A stretch of 5,884 nucleotides of DNA. It comes from Clostridia bacterium (lineage in GTDB: Bacteria; Bacillota; Clostridia; UBA1381). Position 1 is the first letter of the stretch. Each line of letters opens with the position of its first letter. Where the stretch lies: contig JAFXBO010000046.1 in the NCBI GenBank assembly GCA_017521775.1, forward strand, positions 1 to 5,884. The letters run 5' to 3'. The notes under the pieces are model-generated. The model was not told the origin of the DNA. It ran no database searches and saw only the letters and a program-made list of their open reading frames with translations. The position numbers were made by a program, and so were the translations under genes. Shown here piece after piece: positions 1 through 5,000 of this stretch.

Positions 1-345
1 GATGAGGTTGATGATTTTTTGGACCTTGTCGGAGCTGATTATGAAAAGCTTTACAGAGAGAATAAAGAACTAAAGGATAAGCAGATTGTACTTAATAAAT
101 CAATAGAGGAATATAAAAACATTGAAACCTCATTAAGAAATGCATTGCTTTATGCACAAAATACTGCAGAGGATATGAAAAAGAATGCAAGTGAAAAGGC
201 ACAGAATATTTTGCAGGAAGCTGAGAATAAAGCAAGGGATAAATCACAAGAATTCACACAGTTACAAACCGAAATTGATGCATACAAAACAAAAATAAAA
301 AGTTTTTGCAATGTAATGCTTGAAATGTTAGAGAAAATAGAGTAA
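1..345 (+). CDS. divIVA: DivIVA-domain cell-division/polarity protein, 3' part
   Basis: This is the C-terminal 114 codons of a gene that begins before the window; frame 1 is open from base 1 to the TAA at 343-345. The first visible residues, DEVDDFLDLVGADYEKLYRE, match the conserved end of the N-terminal DivIVA lipid-binding domain and the start of its coiled coil (B. subtilis DivIVA has a DEDEVNEFL stretch about 20 residues from its start). The rest is charged, Lys/Glu/Gln/Ala-rich heptad sequence, as expected for the parallel coiled coil. No membrane segment is visible. Family members sit at negatively curved membrane, at septa and poles, and recruit division or polar-growth proteins. About 20 residues are probably missing, giving a short protein of about 135 aa. 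A TTG at 19 is only an internal codon, not a start. The gene lies 68 bases before ileS, a common Gram-positive order. The family is clear; the exact role (DivIVA, GpsB-like or SepIVA-like) is not. Confidence 0.85.
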   Translation, partial: DEVDDFLDLVGADYEKLYRENKELKDKQIVLNKSIEEYKNIETSLRNALLYAQNTAEDMKKNASEKAQNILQEAENKARDKSQEFTQLQTEIDAYKTKIKSFCNVMLEMLEKIE

Positions 346-351
346 AATAAT

Positions 352-382
352 AGGAGTGTCGGAAATAAATTCCGACATTCCT
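352..382 (+). terminator. Hairpin between divIVA and ileS, possible weak terminator
   Basis: AGGAGTGTCGGA (352-363) pairs with TCCGACATTCCT (371-382) over 12 bp, with one G-U pair and a 7-base loop. The following sequence (GAATTTGTTTATATAG) is T-rich but has no uninterrupted U run, so termination may be partial. No convincing promoter was found between this hairpin and the ileS start. ileS may therefore rely on read-through from upstream, with the hairpin acting as an attenuator or processing site. Confidence 0.55.
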
Positions 383-413
383 GAATTTGTTTATATAGAA
401 AGGGAAAAGAATT

Positions 414-1814
414 ATGGCTGAAAATCAAGATTACACTAAATCTGTCAATCTTCCTCAAACAGATTTTCCGATGAGAGGAAATCTTCCACAAAGAGAGCCT
501 GAAACTCTTGCATATTGGGATGAGATAGATTTATATAACAGATTGAAGAAAAAGAACACAGGTAAGAAATCATTTGTTTTGCACGATGGACCTCCATATG
601 CAAATGGTGATATTCATATGGGACACGCGCTCAATAAGATTTTGAAGGATATCATTGTAAGATATAAAAATCTTCAGGGCTTTTATTCTCCATATGTGCC
701 TGGTTGGGATACTCACGGTTTGCCTATTGAACAACAGGCTATTAAAAGACTTGGAATTAACAGACACGAAGCAGGTGCAGAAAAATTCTGTAAGGCTTGT
801 GAAGAGTTTGCTATGGAACAGGTTGAAAACCAAAAGGTACAGTTTAAGAGACTTGGTGTTTTAGGTGACTGGGAAAATCCGTACTTAACTTTGACTGACG
901 ATTTCGTTGCAAAGCAGATTGAAATATTTGGACAGATGGCTGAAAATGGTCTTATTTATAAGGGACTAAAGCCTGTTTATTGGTGTCCTCATTGTGAAAC
1001 TGCATTGGCAGAAGCAGAAATTGAATATGCTGAGGATAAGTCAAGTTCAATTTATGTTAAATTTGCAGTTAAAGATGATAAGGGACTTTTTGAAGGTCTT
1101 TCAAATGTTTACTTTGTTATCTGGACAACTACAACATGGACATTGCCTGGTAATGTGGCAATTTCTTTGAACCCTGATTTTGAATATTCATTGGTTAAGT
1201 TCGAAAACGGGGATATATATGTTCTTGCAACAGAGCTTATTGAAAGTGTTGTTAAGGCTGCAAAGATTGAAGGCGAATATGAAATTGTAAAGAAATTTAC
1301 AGGGGCAGAGCTTGAGTATATCAAGTGTCAGCATCCATTCATTGACCGTGAATCTTTGGTTATAGTGGGTGACCATGTAACATTGGATGCAGGTACAGGT
1401 TGTGTTCATACAGCTCCTGGATTTGGTGCAGACGACTATATTGTCTGCAAGAAGTATCCTGAGATTGAAATTATTGTGCCTGTTGACGAAAAGGGTTATC
1501 AGAATGATTTGGCAGGAGAATTTTCCGGAATGTTCTACGAAAAGTCAAATCCTGCAATTTTGGAAAGACTTAAAAATGACGGCAACCTTGTTGCAATAGA
1601 AAATATAGTCCATCAGTATCCACATTGTTGGAGATGTGACAATCCTATCATCTTCCGTGCTGCAGACCAGTGGTTTGCATCTGTTGATGCACTAAAAGAA
1701 AAGGCTGTTGAGGAAATCAAGAAGGTAAAATGGGTTCCTCAGTGGGGTGAAGACAGAATTACAAGCATGGTTGTTGACAGAAGCGACTGGTGTATTTCAA
1801 GACAGAGAACATAG
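414..1814 (+). CDS. ileS: IleRS N-terminal part: catalytic HIGH half and editing domain
   Basis: As read with the standard code, translation from 414 gives 466 residues ending at the TAG. Visible signatures are the ATP-binding HMGH at residues 68-71 (GPPYANGDIHMGH), GWDTHGLPIE at 97-106, the Thr-rich editing peptide TTTTWTLPGN at 238-247, and GTGCVHTAPGFGADDY at 327-342, whose Asp pair lies in the CP1 hydrolytic site region. Cys pairs CPHC (191-194) and CWRC (405-408) probably make one zinc site. The product stops just after SRQRT and lacks KMSKS, the anticodon-binding domain and the C-terminal zinc finger. Alone it could not be a working synthetase. The bacterial type-1 assignment rests on the HIGH-region wording and the C-terminal zinc finger in the downstream part. 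Confidence 0.85.
   Translation: MAENQDYTKSVNLPQTDFPMRGNLPQREPETLAYWDEIDLYNRLKKKNTGKKSFVLHDGPPYANGDIHMGHALNKILKDIIVRYKNLQGFYSPYVPGWDTHGLPIEQQAIKRLGINRHEAGAEKFCKACEEFAMEQVENQKVQFKRLGVLGDWENPYLTLTDDFVAKQIEIFGQMAENGLIYKGLKPVYWCPHCETALAEAEIEYAEDKSSSIYVKFAVKDDKGLFEGLSNVYFVIWTTTTWTLPGNVAISLNPDFEYSLVKFENGDIYVLATELIESVVKAAKIEGEYEIVKKFTGAELEYIKCQHPFIDRESLVIVGDHVTLDAGTGCVHTAPGFGADDYIVCKKYPEIEIIVPVDEKGYQNDLAGEFSGMFYEKSNPAILERLKNDGNLVAIENIVHQYPHCWRCDNPIIFRAADQWFASVDALKEKAVEEIKKVKWVPQWGEDRITSMVVDRSDWCISRQRT
1812..1814 (+). other. In-frame TAG replacing conserved Trp codon 467 of ileS
   Basis: The codons read AGA CAG AGA ACA TAG GGT GTT CCT ATT CCA, that is S-R-Q-R-T-*-G-V-P-I-P. IleRS, LeuRS and ValRS all carry Trp-Gly after this Arg-Gln motif, so the ancestral codon was almost certainly TGG. 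The other stops seen in the window are TAA (divIVA, ileS end, PIG-L) and TGA (araC). No gene here ends solely on TAG; the only other stop-associated TAG is directly behind the ileS TAA at 3204-3206. Confidence 0.9.
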
Positions 1815-1829
1815 GGTGTTCCTATTCCA

Positions 1830-3203
1830 ATGTTCTACTGTGCAGACTGTGGAAAAGAGCTTATTAATAAAGATACAATTAAGGCTGTTGCTGATATGTT
1901 CAGAAAACAGGGAGTTGGAAAATGGTGGGATACAGACGCATCAGAAATTCTTCCGCAAGGAACAAAATGTGAATGTGGATGCACAAAGTTCACAAAAGAA
2001 AAGGATATTATGGACGTATGGTTTGACTCAGGTTCTTCTCATGCTGCAGTATGCGAAGACAGGGAAGATATGACTTATCCACCTGATATGTATCTTGAGG
2101 GAAATGACCAATACAGAGGATGGTTCCAGTCATCACTTTTAACAAGTGTAGCTACAACAGGAAAAGCGCCTTATAATACAGTTATTACCCATGGTATGAT
2201 TCAGGATGGCGAAGGCAAGAAGATGTCTAAGTCAAAGGGTAATTCAATTGCTCCACAGGAAATAGTTGACCAGTATGGTGCAGACGTTCTTCGTTTGTGG
2301 GTAATTTCTGCAGACTACAGAACAGATATGAGAATGTCTCAGGATGCATTGAAGCAATTATCAGAGGGCTATAGAAAAATCAGAAATACTGCCCGTTATA
2401 TTTTGAGTAATATAAATGACTTTAATCCTGATAAGGATATGGTTAGCTATGAGGATATGACAGAGCTTGATAAGTGGGCTTTGATGAAGCTAAATCAACT
2501 TGTTGAAAAGACTATTGCTGCTTATGAAAACTTCGAATTCCACACAATTTACGGTGTAATGCTTAATTTCTGTATTGTTGAAATGAGTAATTTCTATCTT
2601 GATGTTTTAAAATCAAGACTTTATACAGAAAAACCAACATCACAGGTTAGAAGAAGTGCACAGTCTGCAATGTTCATCATTCTTGATTCGATGGTTAAGC
2701 TGTTGGCACCTGTATTAGCATTCACTTGTGAAGAAATCTGGAAGTATATGCCTCATTATGAAAGTGATGATACTGTAAGTGTTATGCTTGGTGATATGCC
2801 AAAGGTTAACGAACTCTGGAATAATAAAGAGCTTGAAGATAAGTGGAATAAGCTTATTGATGTAAGAAATGATGTTAACAAAGCATTAGAGCCTGCAAGA
2901 AATGAAAAGCTGATCGGAAAATCACTTGATGCAGATGTTACAATCTATGCAAAGGGAGAAATTTTAGAGTTATTAAAATCAATTAATGAAAAGGAATTGG
3001 CTGAACTCTTTATAACATCAAAGGCTGCAGTTAAGGATGGAGAAGCCCCTGATGCTGCAGTAGCAGGAGATGTATCAAAGGTTTTGGTTGAGGTTGATAA
3101 GAATGAAAAATGCGGAAGATGCTGGATTCATTCAGAAACAGTTGGAACAATTGCCGGCTTTGACGGAATTTGTGCTGATTGCGTGAAGAAATTAACTGAA
3201 TAA
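1830..3203 (+). CDS. ileS: IleRS C-terminal part: KMSKS, anticodon-binding and zinc-finger domains
   Basis: This in-frame continuation after the TAG opens at ATG 1830 and is 457 residues long if initiated there; that ATG is simply Met473 of the intact protein. In full-length numbering it has CADC (476-479) and CECGC (519-523), probably a second zinc site, then DVWFDSGSSH (534-543), catalytic KMSKS (603-607), a long helical anticodon-binding region, and a C-terminal finger CGRC (900-903) with CADC (920-923) of the type found in bacterial IleRS. It ends with tandem TAA TAG. The only SD-like bases before ATG 1830 are AGGGTG at 1813-1818, 11 bases away, so independent initiation would be weak at best. 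I read it as the second half of one interrupted gene, not as a separate gene. Confidence 0.8.
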   Translation: MFYCADCGKELINKDTIKAVADMFRKQGVGKWWDTDASEILPQGTKCECGCTKFTKEKDIMDVWFDSGSSHAAVCEDREDMTYPPDMYLEGNDQYRGWFQSSLLTSVATTGKAPYNTVITHGMIQDGEGKKMSKSKGNSIAPQEIVDQYGADVLRLWVISADYRTDMRMSQDALKQLSEGYRKIRNTARYILSNINDFNPDKDMVSYEDMTELDKWALMKLNQLVEKTIAAYENFEFHTIYGVMLNFCIVEMSNFYLDVLKSRLYTEKPTSQVRRSAQSAMFIILDSMVKLLAPVLAFTCEEIWKYMPHYESDDTVSVMLGDMPKVNELWNNKELEDKWNKLIDVRNDVNKALEPARNEKLIGKSLDADVTIYAKGEILELLKSINEKELAELFITSKAAVKDGEAPDAAVAGDVSKVLVEVDKNEKCGRCWIHSETVGTIAGFDGICADCVKKLTE

Positions 3204-3206
3204 TAG

Positions 3207-3240
3207 AAAATGACAGAAGCAATTTTGCTTCTGTCATTTT
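3207..3240. terminator. Bidirectional intrinsic terminator between ileS and araC
   Basis: AAAATGACAGAAGC (3207-3220) pairs perfectly over 14 bp with GCTTCTGTCATTTT (3227-3240), with a 6-base AATTTT loop. On the plus strand the stem ends in TTTTATTC. On the minus strand it ends in TTTTCTATTATT. It begins 3 bases after the ileS TAA and contains the TGA of the convergent araC gene (3234-3236), so one hairpin can end both transcripts. Confidence 0.9.
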
Positions 3241-4127
3241 ATTCTTGAAGAATTTTGATATTCTGTCGGAGTCATATTGGTAACTCTTTTAAAAACTCTT
3301 GTGAAATAGTGAGGGTTATTAAACCTAAGCATTTCAGAAATCTGAGTAAAGCTATATATATCTTTATCAATAAGATTTTTTGCCTCGGTTATTTTTAAAT
3401 TGTTATAATATGTATTTATCGTTGTACCACAATATTTTTTAAACATATTTGATATATAGGTTCTGCTGTAATGCAAAGTCTGGCATATTTCGTCAACACT
3501 TATATTGGAATATAAATTTTGGCTTAATAGGGTTTTAACCGAGATAATAATATGGTTTTCCATATTTTCTTTATTGGAAAACAGGTTTGGAGATTTGTTT
3601 TCATTTCCTCTTAAAAGCATAATCAAAAATTGCTCAATATAGCATCTTATCATTTGAACACTGCCGATTGGGGCATCTTTGTTCAGTTCAAGCTTTGTTA
3701 CATCAGGCTTATTTCTTTGAATAACAAAAGCATTATTTCCCTCGTTTATAATTAGGGATATGTATTTTCTCAGAGACATCGGAATATTGAACTTTTTATT
3801 GGCAAAGAAATTCATGCTTGCCGAATTTGTTGTAAATGATATAAGGTATGCATTAAAATTTGAAGACTTATTACCGCAAAGCTTATGCGGCATATTTGGT
3901 TTAACAAAAAACACGTCACCCTGACTTAATGAATGTGTTTCATTTTTTAAAACAACATCTGCTTGTCCTGCATCAATATAAAGCATTTCCCAGAAGTCGT
4001 GTTTTTCAGTATGAAAGTCAAAATCTTTTTCCATTTCGAGAAGATGCATCATTATGATTTTTGTGATTGAAATAACATTTGTTACCCTGTGTTTTATGTA
4101 GATGGAAGAGGTCGGTTCATTTTTCAT
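3234..4127 (-). CDS. AraC-family transcriptional regulator with cupin sensor domain
   Basis: A 297-residue regulator of typical AraC/XylS length. Residues about 35-85 form the N-terminal cupin-like effector domain (FHTEKHDFWEMLYI, then LSQGDVFFVKPNMPHKL), the layout of sugar-sensing AraC proteins. The C-terminal DNA-binding domain spans about 190-292. HTH1 lies near 209-231 (ISVDEICQTLHYSRTYISNMF) and HTH2 near 258-281, and the family signature NPHYFTRVFKR...TPTEYQ closes it. There is no signal peptide or membrane segment, so it acts in the cytoplasm. I chose the ATG at 4127 over an in-frame TTG at 4145: GGAG (4135-4138, complement) sits 7 bases before the ATG, whereas the TTG start would place that SD inside the gene. 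The stop is TGA inside the shared terminator. The gene is divergent from the PIG-L/isomerase operon and is probably its activator, perhaps also self-regulating. The inducer is unknown; an amino sugar is only inferred from the neighbours. Confidence 0.92.
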   Translation of the reverse strand: MKNEPTSSIYIKHRVTNVISITKIIMMHLLEMEKDFDFHTEKHDFWEMLYIDAGQADVVLKNETHSLSQGDVFFVKPNMPHKLCGNKSSNFNAYLISFTTNSASMNFFANKKFNIPMSLRKYISLIINEGNNAFVIQRNKPDVTKLELNKDAPIGSVQMIRCYIEQFLIMLLRGNENKSPNLFSNKENMENHIIISVKTLLSQNLYSNISVDEICQTLHYSRTYISNMFKKYCGTTINTYYNNLKITEAKNLIDKDIYSFTQISEMLRFNNPHYFTRVFKRVTNMTPTEYQNSSRIK

Positions 4128-4134
4128 AATTGTA

Positions 4135-4138
4135 CTCC
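4135..4138 (-). promoter_or_regulatory. Ribosome binding site that fixes the araC start
   Basis: On the minus strand the sequence reads ACGGAGTACAATTATG: GGAG with a 7-base gap to the ATG at 4127. This supports the 297-residue product over the 303-residue version starting at TTG. Confidence 0.7.
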
Positions 4139-4155
4139 GTTTCAAAATATGAGTT

Positions 4156-4188
4156 TACAAAAATGCACAAAGAAAATAGAAAAGTGCA
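4156..4188. promoter_or_regulatory. Candidate AraC operator: 12-bp direct repeat, 21-bp period
   Basis: TACAAAAATGCA (4156-4167) and TAGAAAAGTGCA (4177-4188) match at 10 of 12 positions and are exactly 21 bp apart, two helical turns. This is the spacing known for paired half-sites of AraC and XylS. Because TGCA is self-complementary, the same bases also form an inverted repeat, AAATGCAC (4161-4168) and GTGCATTT (4184-4191). The right half-site ends just before the expected -35 position of the PIG-L gene, as at class II activator sites. It also lies in the leader of araC, so binding could damp araC transcription. The role is inferred from geometry and context; the AT-rich flanks raise the chance of coincidence. 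Confidence 0.5.
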
Positions 4189-4191
4189 TTT

Positions 4192-4220
4192 ATTTTTTCT
4201 TGTAAATATTGTATCATAAT
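4192..4220 (+). promoter_or_regulatory. Weak candidate promoter for the PIG-L/isomerase operon
   Basis: CATAAT (4215-4220) can serve as a -10 element, but the -35 position 17 bp upstream (4192-4197, ATTTTT) is far from TTGACA. A poor -35 next to the candidate operator fits a promoter that depends on an activator. Transcription would start near 4227 and leave a leader of about 40 bases. Confidence 0.3.
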
Positions 4221-4236
4221 AGTAGGAATATATCAA
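4208..4236 (-). promoter_or_regulatory. Near-consensus sigma-A promoter for araC
   Basis: On the minus strand TTGATA (4236-4231) and TACAAT (4213-4208) are separated by exactly 17 bp, each one base from the TTGACA/TATAAT consensus. The predicted start near 4201 gives an araC leader of about 75 bases that contains the candidate operator. Its -10 partly overlaps the proposed opposite-strand promoter, so the two transcription units may compete. Confidence 0.65.
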
Positions 4237-4268
4237 GTATTTTTTGATAAAGAGAAGAGGGAAAAGGA

Positions 4269-4973
4269 ATGAATGTTTTAGCAATTGGATGTCATCCTGA
4301 TGATATCGAGATAAACTGTGCCGGAACATTGGCAAAATGCGTTAAAAGAGGCGACAAGGTAACTGTTTGCCATGTATGTAATGGTGACCTCGGACATGCA
4401 ATTATTATGCCTGAAGAATTAAGAAAAATCAGAATTGGAGAAGCACAAAAAGCAGGCAGCTTAGCAGGTATTGAAGTTATAACCTGTGATATAGGCGATG
4501 TTATGGCAAATGCTGCTAATAAGGAGCATCGAGACAAGGTTGTTGATGTAATCAGAAAGACAAATCCTGATTTTATAATAACACATGCACCAAATGATTA
4601 TATGCCTGACCACGTTGAGGTTAGCAAATTAGTGTTTGATGCAAGCTTTGCAGCAAGTGTTCCACATTATGAAACATCTGTTAAGGGCGCTAGTGAGGTT
4701 GTTCCGATTTACTATATGGATAATCTTGCAGGTATTGGAACATTGCCAACAGAGTATGTTGACATATCGGACGAAATTGATTTAAAGCTTGAAATGCTTG
4801 AATGTCATGAAAGTCAGTTAAAGTGGATGAGAGACCACGATAACATTGATTTTGCAGAGTTTGTTAAAACCTGTGCAAGATATAGAGGATTGCAGGCAAG
4901 TGTTCAATATGCTGAAGCATATACACAGTGTCTTGCATGGCCAAAAGTTACAACAAAAAGGTTATTACCATAA
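4269..4973 (+). CDS. PIG-L/LmbE-family zinc-dependent N-deacetylase
   Basis: The product has 234 residues, the normal length for this family, and is cytoplasmic with no signal peptide. The N-terminal MNVLAIGCHPDDIE carries the zinc motif HPDD (His9, Asp12; the second Asp of the pair is the usual metal ligand and Asp11 the usual catalytic base). The second motif, THAPNDYMPDH (105-115), supplies the third ligand His115. Known members deacetylate N-acetylglucosamine groups in GlcNAc-PI, mycothiol and bacillithiol precursors, antibiotics, or diacetylchitobiose. The ATG at 4269 follows GAGG (4257-4260) at a good distance; a further AAGGA touches the start codon. The gene lies 27 bases before a NagB-like gene, so the two are probably co-transcribed and an amino-sugar substrate is likely. 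A bacillithiol-type deacetylase (BshB) is the main alternative, but the AraC and isomerase neighbours favour catabolism. The exact substrate cannot be read from the sequence. Confidence 0.88.
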   Translation: MNVLAIGCHPDDIEINCAGTLAKCVKRGDKVTVCHVCNGDLGHAIIMPEELRKIRIGEAQKAGSLAGIEVITCDIGDVMANAANKEHRDKVVDVIRKTNPDFIITHAPNDYMPDHVEVSKLVFDASFAASVPHYETSVKGASEVVPIYYMDNLAGIGTLPTEYVDISDEIDLKLEMLECHESQLKWMRDHDNIDFAEFVKTCARYRGLQASVQYAEAYTQCLAWPKVTTKRLLP

Positions 4974-4985
4974 ATAATTATTTTT

Positions 4986-4992
4986 AAGGAGG
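4986..4992 (+). promoter_or_regulatory. Consensus Shine-Dalgarno of the NagB-like gene
   Basis: AAGGAGG ends 8 bases before the ATG at 5001 and fixes that start. It is stronger than the site of the PIG-L gene, so the second gene may be translated more efficiently from the shared message. No terminator or promoter is visible in the 27-base gap. Confidence 0.8.
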
Positions 4993-5000
4993 AAATTAAA

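Larger units (their letters stand above)
414..3203 (+). pseudogene. ileS: Isoleucyl-tRNA synthetase gene interrupted by one in-frame TAG
   Basis: The gene encodes class Ia isoleucyl-tRNA synthetase, which charges tRNA-Ile with isoleucine in the cytoplasm and edits misactivated valine. Start and stop frame a 930-codon reading frame (929 residues plus TAA), close to the usual bacterial length of about 920. The ATG at 414 has an AAAGGG Shine-Dalgarno at 399-404. All expected parts are present in order: HIGH-type HMGH, CP1 editing domain, SRQRT, KMSKS, anticodon-binding helical domain and C-terminal zinc finger. The single defect is codon 467, TAG at 1812-1814, where the family has Trp (SRQRT-W-GVPIP). 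The frame on both sides is the same, so this is a TGG-to-TAG substitution and not an indel. IleRS is essential, so the options are a sequencing or assembly error, a true nonsense mutation covered by another ileS, or amber suppression/recoding. Everything outside this codon looks well preserved, which argues against old decay. Confidence 0.88.

Noticed and set aside
150..491. Minus-strand open frame of 113 codons across divIVA and the start of ileS
   Set aside because: It overlaps two well-supported plus-strand genes and a hairpin, is rich in Phe/Ser/Cys as antisense of AT-rich coding DNA, and has no family match I recognise.
1812..1814. TAG as a pyrrolysine or selenocysteine site
   Set aside because: The position demands Trp in the family. 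UAG is not a selenocysteine codon, and pyrrolysine is not expected in IleRS; no pyl genes are visible here.
1747..2073. Plus-strand 108-codon open frame spanning the ileS TAG in another frame, possibly a frameshift product
   Set aside because: Both sides of the TAG continue in the same frame with family-matching residues, so no frameshift is needed. The alternative frame has no recognisable protein features.
4128..4145. TTG at 4145 as the araC start (303 aa)
   Set aside because: The GGAG at 4135-4138 is correctly spaced for the ATG at 4127 and would lie inside the gene if the TTG were used.
4161..4191. Inverted repeat AAATGCAC/GTGCATTT as a terminator or riboswitch stem
   Set aside because: The 8-bp AT-rich stem with a 15-base loop is weak. 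The direct-repeat reading at 21-bp spacing fits the neighbouring AraC gene better.
4117..4335. Minus-strand frame of 72 codons across the divergent region, as an alternative leader gene for araC
   Set aside because: It runs through the start of the PIG-L gene and through the araC promoter, has no clear ribosome site and resembles no known protein.
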